A DNA stretch of 64,000 nt from an uncultured Clostridia bacterium (lineage in GTDB: Bacteria; Bacillota; Clostridia; UBA1381): the NCBI GenBank assembly GCA_934501535.1, contig CAKSUM010000009.1, positions 44,073 through 108,072 on the forward strand. Reading direction: 5' to 3'. The first letter of the stretch is position 1, and each line of letters begins with the position of its first letter. Both the position numbers and the translations under genes were made by a program. Positions 43,642-54,077 of the stretch are shown here, in pieces. Under the pieces are notes generated by a model that searched no databases, was not told the origin of the DNA, and saw only the letters and a program-made list of their open reading frames with translations.

Positions 43642-44859
43642 TCAGCATAAATTACATGCCTTTTTTGCATATAAATATACTCCCGCACTCCAGCCCATCA
43701 TGGGCGGCATTTTCCCCGGATCCTCCTGATTTATATTTATACTCCCCTGTACAACGTTGTATTTTTCCCAAAGATTTCCCGTTTCCGCAAATATTTTTTC
43801 CGCAAGCACGGCATATTTTTCTGCCAGACGTTTTGCCGTTTTTTCATAGCCATACCGTTTAAATCCCGATATCGCTATATGCTGCAAACACGCCCAGCCG
43901 TTCGGGTAATCCCACTGAAACGTTGATTTTTCACTTGTTTTTTCGCACGTTACCAGACCGTACTCCATTTCAAGCCGACAAAGCTGTTCGTTCATGAGCC
44001 GTGCGTATTTGTCATCTGCCATGCCTGCGTACAGCGGATAAAGCGACGCCGCGGAAAATACTTTGCTGTGACTTTTATTCACGAAATTATAGTCGGTCAA
44101 AATTCCGCTTTCATTGGTCATAAGCTCAATCATAAGCTTTTTTCGATTTTCCGCCCGTTCTGCCCACTGCACGCTTTCGCCCGTTTTTAAGATTTTTGAG
44201 AAATACGCCATGTTTGTTTCAAACAAATACATAAGCGAATTAAGGTCTATCGGCGCATAATCGTAGCCTTCATACCCCCACCGCGGATTCATGTCCCAGC
44301 CGCTTTCACAGCAGATTATGGCATGTCTTGCCATATCCTCCTCCGTTTTTTGCGGTTCACTTTTTGTTCTGCTGCGGAACATATCGGCAAAAATTTTAAC
44401 CTCTTCATCACTTTTCAGTGTTCCGCCGTACATGTTCAGGCCCACGGGCGACATTCGTTTTGTCATCCAGAAATTATACTCTTTCTTTAGCGTATTATAC
44501 GCACTGCCGAGCCATACATTATCACCGAAAACACGGTATATGTCCCGTACCATTTCCGAAAGAAACGGCGGCTGTGAGTTTTTCAGGAAATACGTTCTGT
44601 TTCCGTTCGGCATATATCCGTATCTGTCAACAAGATACAGCATATTATCAACATTGCTTTTGGCAAGCATGCTCCGACCGGATATAATCAGTCCGATATT
44701 TGTAAAGTATGTATCCCAGTAATAAATTTCGTCAAAATGTCCCACGGACGGCACCGTGTACGGATACGGCAGACCTATCAGATTTCCTTCGTCCGCGCTG
44801 TTTCTCTTAACGCAGTCATCCCAGTGCTCTGCAATATAGTTTTCAACGGCGTTTCCCAT
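43642..44859 (-). CDS. Trehalase-family (GH37-like) glycosidase
   Basis: A 405-residue protein without a signal peptide, so cytoplasmic. It carries trehalase landmarks: HFDEIYYWDTYFTNIGL, YMPNGNRTYFLKNSQPP, CCESGWDMNPRW (the Asp is the catalytic acid of GH37), and TFQWDYPNGWACLQHIA. The C-terminal region where trehalases have a GGGGEY motif with the catalytic base reads EDPGKMPPMMGWSAGV, without Glu at that place by my alignment. It is also shorter than typical trehalases (about 540 residues). It may act on another disaccharide or be inactive; true trehalase activity is not assured. It is downstream of the giant secreted-protein gene. Confidence 0.75.
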   Translation of the reverse strand: MGNAVENYIAEHWDDCVKRNSADEGNLIGLPYPYTVPSVGHFDEIYYWDTYFTNIGLIISGRSMLAKSNVDNMLYLVDRYGYMPNGNRTYFLKNSQPPFLSEMVRDIYRVFGDNVWLGSAYNTLKKEYNFWMTKRMSPVGLNMYGGTLKSDEEVKIFADMFRSRTKSEPQKTEEDMARHAIICCESGWDMNPRWGYEGYDYAPIDLNSLMYLFETNMAYFSKILKTGESVQWAERAENRKKLMIELMTNESGILTDYNFVNKSHSKVFSAASLYPLYAGMADDKYARLMNEQLCRLEMEYGLVTCEKTSEKSTFQWDYPNGWACLQHIAISGFKRYGYEKTAKRLAEKYAVLAEKIFAETGNLWEKYNVVQGSININQEDPGKMPPMMGWSAGVYLYAKKACNLC

Positions 44860-44906
44860 GTTCTTCCTCCATGTTTTTATACAGTATTTTTATCCTTTAC
44901 CGCATT

Positions 44907-47900
44907 TTATTTTGATTCCGCAAGCGGCAGCATGTCTTTAAAAACATTCCACAAAAATATTTTGATGTTATTTTCCGGATTATCTTTCCGGACGCTTTTT
45001 GTTATATACCGTTCATCGGCGGACAAGTCAATCTTTTCCGACAGCATTTTTACAAATTTTCCGCCGCCGTCATACTCTGCAAAGATGATTATTCCGTTAT
45101 CCTGCCGTTCCGCGTCCTGCGCTACTATATTAATGTTGTAAGTCACCGTATCTGCGCTTTCTTCAAAGTCGATAATATCAATTATATACGGCACCGAGCT
45201 GCTGCGCGGACGCACAATGCATTCGTCGCTCACTTCGTCCTTATCCGTTTCGGCAGCAATTGCACGGATTATCATATTTGCGTCAATCTCGAACGGCTGT
45301 GTATATAAAATTCCCGTAACGGAATTCGGAACCGTTCCGTCCGTTGTATAATACACCGCTGCATTATCGGCAGCCGATATAACCGCCGTATTACCCGTAA
45401 TTGTTATCTGCGGCATACGCGATTTTGTTTTCCGGTAAATTTCAACACGGTATATGACCTGCGTCACTTTATTCGATGCCGTAATTTTCAGATACACCGT
45501 ATTTTTACCCTCCCTGAGAGGAATAATGTTATCCGCAAATTGCTTTTTTGAAGAGCTGCTCAGGTAAAAACCGTATTGCGCACCCGATTTTACATCAACG
45601 GATATTGTAATGCTTTCTGACTTATTCGGTACAATTATCCCTGTAATCGTATTGTTTTCCGCATCTATCCGCGCATTCGGGTCACTTATACCCAAAATAC
45701 CGCAATCGTCCGTTATTTCCGTTTCGGTTCGTATCGATTCCGTCATTGCCGTAATTGAGCCGTTGCCGTAAACCGCTTCAATTTCAAATCTCATATCCGA
45801 ATCCGCCTTTAAGCCCGCAACTAAAATTCTGTCAGCATCTTCAGAAACGGTAATATCGGTAATCTGTGTTTTATTACCGTTCTCAATCATATATACGCAG
45901 AACTTTTCCGGCTGACTGATTTTATTGAATGAAATCACCGCACCAGTACCGAAAACCTGGGAAACATGAACGTTTTCAAACGGCTGACAGGTCTTATAGA
46001 TGAATACCTGCGCAACAGATGTATCATATCCCTCCGATACGGCAATCGCCGTCAAAGTCATATCTGTATCAAAGTCAATCGGCGAGGTGTAAAGCATGCT
46101 TTCCTCTGTAGGCACCGTTCCGTCCGTTGTGTAATATATCCTTGCGTTATCAGCCTCCGACGTCAGCTCAATCAGTCCTTTTTGCGGCAAATAAACCCCC
46201 GAGCCCCTGCTTGACATGACCGGTTTCAGTCTTTCACGCTTTGTTACGGTAATCTTATACACGCTGTATTCCCCGTTTTCCGCCGTAACCTTGATATACG
46301 CAGCATTTTTGCCGCTTACAAGTTTAATTTGTTCGGTTTCATTCTGCATCTGCTCATCGGAATAAATTTTATATGAAGCACCGACGCTTACAGTGAATAT
46401 CGGCACAAATATATCCGTATCGGAAGACACGCTTCCGAAATCAACGGTATCGCCGTCAACAGTTCCACCCTGTGCGGATATGATTTTATGTTCGTCAAAA
46501 AGACGTTTTACATACACGGTGTATTCTTTGCTTTCGCCGTGTTCCGCCGTTACAGCTACGGAAATGATATTTTCACCGTAATCGAGTGACACCTCATCAT
46601 TATCCGAGCCGTTTACTGAGTATTTAGCTTTATCGGACACTTTAATATCAAGCCGTATTTTATCCGTGCCGCAGTCGCCGATTTTTACAATTCCGTTTTC
46701 CGGTTTGTTTCCGTTTACCGAAATCAGCTCGCATTGCGTTGAAAGATACCGCGCCTCAATATCAAAATTTCCGTTTCTGATAAAATCATCGGTAATTTCA
46801 AATTCTTCAAAATATCCGATACAGCCCTCTTTTTCCGGCACCTCCGGCACGGTGTATCCGCGGTTTTCAACAGTAAACTGCTGCGTTGATATTTCCTTTC
46901 CGTCGGCAATAAACCGCAGCGTATATATAATCGGCTCGTATACTGCATTTATCACAACATCCGCACTGCCGAGGCTGTATTCCTCCCAATGACCTGTATA
47001 TCCGAATTTTTCTCTGACCGCAGGTTCCTCACGAAGCAGTTTATTGTCCGCAAAACCGACAATATCCGGCACCCCGTCCGTTACAAACACCGCATTGTAA
47101 ACGGGAATATAAATCGGGTTAACCTCTGTATCCGATGTGATACAGGATAAATCCTTATCCCATTCCTTAAAAATGTGACTTCTGTTTTTGCCCTCGCTGT
47201 CCTTCAGCAGAACCTCATTTGCCGTTTGTACATCGGACGCATCTGCGCTGTTTCCGCCGTTTACTGTCTTTTGAGCAATAATTTCACCGAATGCATCATA
47301 AAATGTTACGGTAAATTGCTGCATTGAAAGTACAGCACTGCGTACCGCCCGATAAAGCGTTTCGCGCGATGTATATTGCTTTGCGGCAATATCGGTGTAC
47401 AGACTGCTTTTCTGTTCGTCCGTAAGAGAATAGCCGTTATCCTCCAGATATTTTTCAACCACATATCCGCACGCAAGCTCCGCGCCGTATGCACTGCTCG
47501 ACGCAGTAACGGTTTCAATCACCTCATTCACCGTATCATATACCGAAAAACAGCTTTCATACGGACACTTTGTAAATACTTTTATGTATATTTGATTCCT
47601 GTATTGGTCGGAAAGATAATTGTGCATTTTTTGGATACGGTTATCATCAAATATACCCATCGTTTCCAAAATTCCGGCAACCCCCGACCACGCTTCACAT
47701 TTATTCAGACTGTCGAGCGCCGCAGTCAAATCATTTTTATCGCGTATTTTCAGGCTCTGCATACATCCGTTTGAAAATCTCACAGTATATTCTCCCGAAA
47801 CGATATTTTTCGGTGCACGAACCTCCGCGCTCTCTTTGCACGCGGTTTCGGTTAATGATACGTATTTCTCCGCCGTTTCCGTATTTTCCCACACCGCGAA

Positions 47901-50900
47901 TACCGATACAATATCCCCGAATAAATTATCGTCCGCCGGAGTTATAACAATCGCTGCGACAGAGTTTTCCCAATCAAATATACATTCCGAATTACCTATA
48001 CTGTATTCTTTTGCATACACATCGTATAAAGGTATATCAATATCCCGGTTTTCATTCGTCTGCATTTTATACGCAAAGTTATCCAGTGTAAAATACAGTT
48101 CCGAATCCTGCGGAATATCTATTGCAGTGACGGTTTTTTCAAGATTAGCCCCAATGTCATATTCCGAAATAACCTGTCCGCCGTCATCGGCAACATATAA
48201 TTTACCCGTCGGCATGAACGTGGCGTTATCGTTTTCAAGCCATACCTCCGCGGTTCCGTCCGCAAATTCCGCATGAAAAACGCAGTTGTTGAATGCCGAC
48301 ACGCTGTATTCTGCATTTTGCGCTGCCGCGAAAACCGCGGAATCCGCAGCACAGTGCAGCACTGCCGGTTCAGTTTCTCTTGAAAGCGCGTCGGAGAATA
48401 CGTTTAAAATATCGGTATTATCGCAATAAATCCAAATATTGTTCAGAACATCAAGTGATCCGAACGCATTATTTTCGACTGTTTCAAGCGTTTTCGGCAA
48501 TGCAATGTTAGTCAGCTCACCGATTTCGGTAAAAGCTCCCGACGCAATTTTCACTACCGGCGCGCCGCCCAATTCCTCGGGGATTGCAATACTGCTGTCA
48601 TTCGCGCCGCTGTCATTCGGCGTAATTCCCGTTATTGTCGCCTTGCCGTCGGTAATCTCATACTTCAGCCTTTGACAAAACTGCCAATCAAGTCCGAGTC
48701 CGCCGCCGCTGCTGCCGCCTCCCCCGCTGCCGCCGGAAGGTTTCTGATTTTCCTTATAAATATTTTCAATAAAAGTTCTAAGCTCCGCAACAGTCTGAAA
48801 TTTCTTTCCCTCTGCGGCTTTGCATATTTTCCATCTGACCTCGCTGCTGCATGCCAAATATCTTTCGCAGTGTATGTATGCTGCGTACTTCGCTAAAATT
48901 TTGTCGGTTTCGTCAAACTTGCTTCCAGCAATTGCGTTCAGCAGCAATTGTTCGCAAATATCCGCACGCACATCGGCAACGGTTGTCTTTAATTCCGCGC
49001 AAGTACCAGAAAGATATTTTTCGCCGAAATCATTGAAAATTTCCTGCTGAACGTCTTTTGCACTGTCAAACAGATAGTCATACGGTTCCTCATCGGACGA
49101 AAAACCGCCGGCATCGCTTATCATCAGTGCGCCGATAACAGCATTTATTTCCTCAACCCCTATGTTTTTGCCGCTTATCAGATATGGTGCAAGACGTTTC
49201 GCTCCCACCTCTCCCAACTTAGGAAAATATCCGCTGTCCGCAAGTTCATTTAATATCTCCGCAGCGGTGTCATTGTTTCCGCCGAGTATGGCGTCAAACA
49301 GACTGTTCAGCCTGTTAATGTCCTCATTATCCGCCGTAAAAGCAAAGCATATGCTGTCATCATGCAGAATATCGCCTGCACCCCATGCCGGCGTTTCATA
49401 TGCATATACATTGCCTGCGTCAATATAGCCCTCACGTATTGTTGTATATTCATCGCCGCTGCGGCCGTACAGTCCCATGTACCCCGACGTCAGCGGTTTC
49501 AATTTTATTCTGAGAATGTCATCAGCCGTTCTGTATATCTTGAACAGTCCGAAATCCGAAACGTTTTTTGCATATAGCGGCATCGATTCCTCCGAACCGC
49601 CGATACTGATATTATACTGCGCTCCGTTTGCCGGATTTTTAATATCAATCACGCAGGTTCCGTCATCTTCAGTTTTATATGTGTATTCCGAACCGACGCC
49701 GCGGAAATCACGCTGTGTGACGTTGATGAATTTATTCGGCAAATCACTTACGTATATTCCGTCGGAACGAATTTCCGCTCTTGCCCTCACGGTAAAGAAA
49801 TCCGGAATTTCGATGCGCCGAAATTCAATTCCGCCTGCCGTAACGCAGTATATTCCCGGCTCCAATCCGCCGAGATTTGCGGTAATGTCAAGCTTTCCCT
49901 CCGAAAACAGCTGTCCTGTTATTCTGCCGCCGGCATCACCGCTTACGGCAATGACATTGCCTTTGTAATCTTCAAGCTGCGCGGCAAATTCACCTTTTTC
50001 GGTATCGTCAACCGGTGATATTTCGCCCGATATATGCACTTCGCCGCCGTCCGACACCGATACATCGAGATTGTGCGGAGAATTAATATCATTTTCAGCC
50101 GTATACAAAGTATAATCATAGGTTACATAGTTTGTCCAAACTCTGTATTTTCCGGTTTCACCGTCACCTACATTTCCAACGTAAAATGACTTGTTTATAT
50201 TCCCGTCGTCCGTGTAAAAAACCGTACGGTATATTCTTTTTGAATTTTCATCATACAGGGACATGTGTACATCTGTTCCGCCTGATACCGTGCCCGTTAC
50301 CGTCAGAATACCGTTCTTTACCGTTTGCTTAATGCCGCTTATATCATATGCCGGCGAATGCCATTCAAGCATGCCGCATATGCTTTCCCGGTCATTTTGA
50401 TCCTCAGATGTGCTGACGTAATATTTCCCGTTAAGGCTTTGAGGCACAAAGTCATCATATGAAAACTCGCCGTTATCTACGGAGAAAGTCAGTTTTTCCG
50501 TACTCCCTCCGCTGACCGGAATGAAATAAAGCGTCATGTATCCGCTTTTGTCCGAGCGTCCCGTAACATTAAGCCGTATTCCCTCTGTCCATACTTTTAC
50601 ATCACTCACACAAACCGACGTTTTGTGTTCAAAGGTATATATCGGCGCGCCGTCCAGACAAACATAGTATGTACCGTCGGGATAAGGCGTCATATCTACA
50701 TCACGGTCCAACTTTTCGCCTTGTTCCAAATAAAGATTTTCTTCCCATAATTCACATCTTGAATCATCGCGCAGACTCAATTTTAACTGCGTACTATTGT
50801 AATTATCATATCCGTAGATGCTGACTCTTTGTTCGGTTTCATAATAAGAACAGGATATATTATTGTCATTGCTTTCATACACTGATCCGAGTTCAAAAGA

Positions 50901-51536
50901 ACCAATCGTATATGTAACCTCACTGCTTTCATCTTGCGGGTCATAATATTTTGCCACCGCCGTAACAACTGTATCGTGAGACATATAACCATTATAAGCA
51001 ACCGCATCTGTTCCGTTCATTGCAAAATCCATCTGACCTGCGTCTAACACCGCGTTATCATCGCCGTAAAAGACGATTTGCAAATTCCACGGCATGCCCT
51101 CCGCTCTTTCGCCGTACACAATCCATTTGCCCAATTTCTTTTCCAGCCTGAAGCAATCCGATAATTTATAGTAACTATCGTAGGCGCTCCACAATGTGCT
51201 TCCGCCGTTTGCGTCCTCAAGACTTATTTCGTATTTCATCGACGGAACGGAAAACGGCACAGTAACCGTTCCCGGCTGAATACTTATCAGTTCACGAAAA
51301 GCACACTCGCCGCTCTCGCACGAATCAAAACGCAGATATGCTTCTCCGCTGCTCCCTTCCGAAAATTCAAACGTAATTTCGCTTTCACCCAAAAAATAGC
51401 TCTCGACATGTACCGTCGCGCTGCTTTCGGAATTATCCGCGTATGCATCCACGTCAATCACTGCATATGCCGGAATATTCAGCGTAATGAGCGCAGCGAC
51501 AATCAGCATGCACATGTACTTTAAATATCTGTTCAT
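44907..51536 (-). CDS. Giant secreted multidomain protein
   Basis: A 2209-residue protein with a signal peptide (MCMLIVAALITLNIPAYA). From the N-terminus: a long beta-sandwich-rich region (30-900), a helical segment, a Gly/Ser linker (SGGSGGGGSSGGG near 934), a short BspA-like leucine-rich segment (990-1035), two Listeria-Bacteroides B repeats (FTVTFYD near 1405, YTLRFIADG near 1538), cadherin-like beta-sandwich domains near 1602, 1682 and 1945, two chitobiase C-terminal-type domains with IYYTTDGTVP (near 1790) and VYYTTDGTVP (near 2050), and a final beta domain ending FLWNVFKDMLPLAESK. No LPXTG, SLH or choline anchor is seen, so surface attachment is unclear. Substrate binding or adhesion is inferred. 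Confidence 0.85.
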   Translation of the reverse strand: MNRYLKYMCMLIVAALITLNIPAYAVIDVDAYADNSESSATVHVESYFLGESEITFEFSEGSSGEAYLRFDSCESGECAFRELISIQPGTVTVPFSVPSMKYEISLEDANGGSTLWSAYDSYYKLSDCFRLEKKLGKWIVYGERAEGMPWNLQIVFYGDDNAVLDAGQMDFAMNGTDAVAYNGYMSHDTVVTAVAKYYDPQDESSEVTYTIGSFELGSVYESNDNNISCSYYETEQRVSIYGYDNYNSTQLKLSLRDDSRCELWEENLYLEQGEKLDRDVDMTPYPDGTYYVCLDGAPIYTFEHKTSVCVSDVKVWTEGIRLNVTGRSDKSGYMTLYFIPVSGGSTEKLTFSVDNGEFSYDDFVPQSLNGKYYVSTSEDQNDRESICGMLEWHSPAYDISGIKQTVKNGILTVTGTVSGGTDVHMSLYDENSKRIYRTVFYTDDGNINKSFYVGNVGDGETGKYRVWTNYVTYDYTLYTAENDINSPHNLDVSVSDGGEVHISGEISPVDDTEKGEFAAQLEDYKGNVIAVSGDAGGRITGQLFSEGKLDITANLGGLEPGIYCVTAGGIEFRRIEIPDFFTVRARAEIRSDGIYVSDLPNKFINVTQRDFRGVGSEYTYKTEDDGTCVIDIKNPANGAQYNISIGGSEESMPLYAKNVSDFGLFKIYRTADDILRIKLKPLTSGYMGLYGRSGDEYTTIREGYIDAGNVYAYETPAWGAGDILHDDSICFAFTADNEDINRLNSLFDAILGGNNDTAAEILNELADSGYFPKLGEVGAKRLAPYLISGKNIGVEEINAVIGALMISDAGGFSSDEEPYDYLFDSAKDVQQEIFNDFGEKYLSGTCAELKTTVADVRADICEQLLLNAIAGSKFDETDKILAKYAAYIHCERYLACSSEVRWKICKAAEGKKFQTVAELRTFIENIYKENQKPSGGSGGGGSSGGGLGLDWQFCQRLKYEITDGKATITGITPNDSGANDSSIAIPEELGGAPVVKIASGAFTEIGELTNIALPKTLETVENNAFGSLDVLNNIWIYCDNTDILNVFSDALSRETEPAVLHCAADSAVFAAAQNAEYSVSAFNNCVFHAEFADGTAEVWLENDNATFMPTGKLYVADDGGQVISEYDIGANLEKTVTAIDIPQDSELYFTLDNFAYKMQTNENRDIDIPLYDVYAKEYSIGNSECIFDWENSVAAIVITPADDNLFGDIVSVFAVWENTETAEKYVSLTETACKESAEVRAPKNIVSGEYTVRFSNGCMQSLKIRDKNDLTAALDSLNKCEAWSGVAGILETMGIFDDNRIQKMHNYLSDQYRNQIYIKVFTKCPYESCFSVYDTVNEVIETVTASSSAYGAELACGYVVEKYLEDNGYSLTDEQKSSLYTDIAAKQYTSRETLYRAVRSAVLSMQQFTVTFYDAFGEIIAQKTVNGGNSADASDVQTANEVLLKDSEGKNRSHIFKEWDKDLSCITSDTEVNPIYIPVYNAVFVTDGVPDIVGFADNKLLREEPAVREKFGYTGHWEEYSLGSADVVINAVYEPIIYTLRFIADGKEISTQQFTVENRGYTVPEVPEKEGCIGYFEEFEITDDFIRNGNFDIEARYLSTQCELISVNGNKPENGIVKIGDCGTDKIRLDIKVSDKAKYSVNGSDNDEVSLDYGENIISVAVTAEHGESKEYTVYVKRLFDEHKIISAQGGTVDGDTVDFGSVSSDTDIFVPIFTVSVGASYKIYSDEQMQNETEQIKLVSGKNAAYIKVTAENGEYSVYKITVTKRERLKPVMSSRGSGVYLPQKGLIELTSEADNARIYYTTDGTVPTEESMLYTSPIDFDTDMTLTAIAVSEGYDTSVAQVFIYKTCQPFENVHVSQVFGTGAVISFNKISQPEKFCVYMIENGNKTQITDITVSEDADRILVAGLKADSDMRFEIEAVYGNGSITAMTESIRTETEITDDCGILGISDPNARIDAENNTITGIIVPNKSESITISVDVKSGAQYGFYLSSSSKKQFADNIIPLREGKNTVYLKITASNKVTQVIYRVEIYRKTKSRMPQITITGNTAVISAADNAAVYYTTDGTVPNSVTGILYTQPFEIDANMIIRAIAAETDKDEVSDECIVRPRSSSVPYIIDIIDFEESADTVTYNINIVAQDAERQDNGIIIFAEYDGGGKFVKMLSEKIDLSADERYITKSVRKDNPENNIKIFLWNVFKDMLPLAESK

Positions 51537-51570
51537 ATTTCCGTCCCCTGCCTTTATTATTAATAAGAAA

Positions 51571-51599
51571 ATTATACCAAAATTTTCCGCTTATTTCAA
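51571..51599 (-). promoter_or_regulatory. Promoter of the giant secreted-protein gene
   Basis: Minus-strand TTGAAA (51594-51599) and TATAAT (51571-51576) with a 17-bp spacer, about 35 bp before the ATG. Confidence 0.65.
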
Positions 51600-51707
51600 G
51601 TTCTTGCAAAAAAATTATAAAATTACCGAAAAACCGAAATTCGCAGAAGTGTAAATATTTGCGGCAATATCCTGTAATAAATCTTTAATATCAGCTATTC
51701 CATGCAT

Positions 51708-51748
51708 AAATTAAGGGCTGCAAGTCAAAATCAGACTTTCAGCCCCAA
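51708..51748 (-). terminator. Terminator of glnA
   Basis: GGGCTGCAAGTC (51715-51726) pairs with GACTTTCAGCCC (51734-51745) with one mismatch; the minus strand continues TTAATTT. Confidence 0.75.
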
Positions 51749-51806
51749 AATATTATCTCATGTTTTCAGACAGGTAAATGTCCCATGATAAAAGGACGGT
51801 GCTCCT

Positions 51807-53900
51807 CTATCTTACGCCGAACAGCAAATCGGCATATGACGGATACGGCCAGAATTTTCTGTCAACGCAGGTTTCCGTTTCATCGGCATATCTGCGAACG
51901 TTATCCATAAGCGTCAGAATTGTGTCTTTATAGTAGTCGGCAAGCTCCTGCTCATCGCTGTAATTTGCAGCGTCCGACAGTGCGCCGTCCAGCGCCTCAA
52001 CCGCCGCATACAGATTATCCGTCAGTGCAGACAGTTTCTTTATCTGCTCCTGTTCATATTTACATTCCAGCCCGTCAACGGCGGCTTTCTTGGCGATTAC
52101 CGACTCCGACAGAGTTTTTGTAAATGCTGCGGCAGCCGGCAGAATATCCTTTCTTGCCATATCCAGCATCGTACGAACCTCAATGTTAATCGTTTTTATA
52201 TAGCTTTCAAGATGTATTTCATATCTTGCGTGCATTTCCGCCTCGGTGAAAACCTTATGCGACGTAAACAAATTAATATTTTTTTCGCTTATATAGCACG
52301 GCAGACAGTCAGGCGTTGTGCGCAGATTTAAAAGTCCTCTTTTTTCCGCCTCGCAAATCCAGTCATCATCATATCCGTTGCCGCTGAAAATTATGCGTTT
52401 GTGGTCTTTTATGGTACGCTTTATAAGCTCGTGCAGCGCATTGTCAAAATCCTCCGCACCCTCAAGCTCGTCGGCAAACTGCTTTAAGCTTTCAGCAACA
52501 GCGGTGTTGATAACAACATTCGGCCCCGATACGGACGCAGTCGAGCCGAGTGCCCTAAATTCAAACTTATTTCCGGTAAACGCAAACGGGCTTGTTCTGT
52601 TTCTGTCCGTTGCGTCCTTCTGGAATTTGGGCAAAACATGCACTCCTACGCGCATTACCGTCTTTTCCCTCGCGTCATAGCCCTCATCGTTTTCAATCGC
52701 CTCAAGAATTTCCGTAAGCTCCTCGCCGAGAAACATCGATACTATTGCCGGCGGCGCCTCGTTTGCGCCCAGACGGTGGTCATTTCCCGCCGACGCAACG
52801 GATACTCTGAGCATGTCCTGATAATCGTCCACAGCTTTGATTACGCTGCACAAAAACAGCAGAAACTGCGCGTTTTCATGCGGTGTTTCACCGGGATCCA
52901 GCAAATTTTTCCCGGTATTCGTCGAAATCGACCAGTTATTGTGCTTACCGCTGCCGTTTACGCCCTCGAACGGCTTTTCATGCAGCAGGCACACCATTCC
53001 GTGTTTTTTTGCAATTCGCTGCATAAGCTCCATGGTGAGCTGATTGTGGTCTGCGGCAATGTTGGTTGTGGTAAAAATCGGCGCAAGCTCATGCTGTGCC
53101 GGCGCAACCTCGTTATGCTCCGTTTTTGCAAGTATTCCAAGCTTCCACAGTTCGCTGTCAAGCTCGTCCATAAAACGCTTTACGCGTGATTTTATCGTAC
53201 CGAAATAGTGGTCATCCATTTCCTGTCCCTTGGGCGGCATAGCGCCGAACAGCGTTCTGCCCGTAAACTGAAGATCCGGGCGCTTGTCATACATTTCTTT
53301 ATCTACAAGGAAGTATTCCTGTTCCGGCCCGACCGTAGTCTTTACCGATGTTACGTTTTCATTTCCGAACAGCTTTAAAATGCGCATCGCCTGCCTGTTG
53401 ATGGTTTCCATCGAGCGCAGCAGCGGTGTTTTTTTATCGAGTGCTTCGCCGCCGTACGAGCAGAATGCCGTCGGAATACACAGTGTATTGTTCTTTATAA
53501 ATGCGTACGAAGTCGGATCCCACGCCGTATATCCGCGCGCCTCAAAGGTAGCGCGCAATCCTCCGGACGGAAAGCTCGACGCATCCGGTTCGCCCTGCAC
53601 AAGCTCTTTCCCCGAAAATTCCATAATAATATTTCCGCCGTCTGTCGGAGATATAAAACTGTCATGTTTTTCCGCGGTTATACCCGTCATCGGCTGAAAC
53701 CAATGAGTAAAGTGCGTTGCGCCGTTTTCAATCGCCCAGTCTTTCATGGAATTGGCGACAACATGCGCAATATTAATATCAAGATGTCTGCCGTCCTTTA
53801 TTGTTTTCTGCAATGCCTTGTAGGTCTCTTTCGGCAGACGCATTTTCATCGTCGTGTCATTAAATACCATGCTGCCGAATATTTCCGTCAGATTTTCCAT
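51807..53900 (-). CDS. glnN: Glutamine synthetase type III (GlnN)
   Basis: A 697-residue enzyme that makes glutamine from glutamate, ammonia and ATP as a double-ring dodecamer. Length far exceeds type I enzymes. Type III signatures include FWPYPSYADLLF at the C-terminus, TTVGPEQEYFLVD and GRTLFGAMPPKGQEMDDHYFG (shown in part: FGAMPPKGQEMDDHYFG), EVAPAQHELAPIF, and the ATP-site HNNWSIST. The start is the ATG at 53900 with AAGGAG upstream; the frame to 53978 overlaps leader hairpins. It has its own promoter and a structured leader. Confidence 0.96.
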   Translation of the reverse strand: MENLTEIFGSMVFNDTTMKMRLPKETYKALQKTIKDGRHLDINIAHVVANSMKDWAIENGATHFTHWFQPMTGITAEKHDSFISPTDGGNIIMEFSGKELVQGEPDASSFPSGGLRATFEARGYTAWDPTSYAFIKNNTLCIPTAFCSYGGEALDKKTPLLRSMETINRQAMRILKLFGNENVTSVKTTVGPEQEYFLVDKEMYDKRPDLQFTGRTLFGAMPPKGQEMDDHYFGTIKSRVKRFMDELDSELWKLGILAKTEHNEVAPAQHELAPIFTTTNIAADHNQLTMELMQRIAKKHGMVCLLHEKPFEGVNGSGKHNNWSISTNTGKNLLDPGETPHENAQFLLFLCSVIKAVDDYQDMLRVSVASAGNDHRLGANEAPPAIVSMFLGEELTEILEAIENDEGYDAREKTVMRVGVHVLPKFQKDATDRNRTSPFAFTGNKFEFRALGSTASVSGPNVVINTAVAESLKQFADELEGAEDFDNALHELIKRTIKDHKRIIFSGNGYDDDWICEAEKRGLLNLRTTPDCLPCYISEKNINLFTSHKVFTEAEMHARYEIHLESYIKTINIEVRTMLDMARKDILPAAAAFTKTLSESVIAKKAAVDGLECKYEQEQIKKLSALTDNLYAAVEALDGALSDAANYSDEQELADYYKDTILTLMDNVRRYADETETCVDRKFWPYPSYADLLFGVR

Positions 53901-53912
53901 TGTTTTCTCTCC

Positions 53913-53924
53913 TTGTACGTACAA
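53913..53924. promoter_or_regulatory. Palindrome at the glnN ribosome-binding site
   Basis: TTGTACGTACAA is a perfect 12-bp palindrome whose last bases run into the Shine-Dalgarno site (AAGGAG) of glnN. Confidence 0.5.
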
Positions 53925-53930
53925 AAGAAT

Positions 53931-53971
53931 CGGCAAGGTAAGCCGGAACATATTTTCGACCTTCCTTGCCG
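53931..53971 (-). promoter_or_regulatory. glnN leader hairpin
   Basis: CGGCAAGG (53931-53938) pairs with CCTTGCCG (53964-53971), enclosing a loop with further complementarity. It lies between the promoter and the ribosome site. There is no T run, so antitermination or RNA-protein control is only a possibility. Confidence 0.5.
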
Positions 53972-53983
53972 TTATCATTATTT

Positions 53984-54012
53984 ATTATATCAGTTATGCG
54001 CTGCATTGTCAA
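53984..54012 (-). promoter_or_regulatory. Promoter of glnN
   Basis: Minus-strand TTGACA (54007-54012) and TATAAT (53984-53989) with a 17-bp spacer: a full consensus match. Confidence 0.75.
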
Positions 54013-54077
54013 TCGTTAATTTTGCTCAAATCCGTCTTTTTGTCCATCTGACCAATTGCAATGCCCGATTTAATCCG

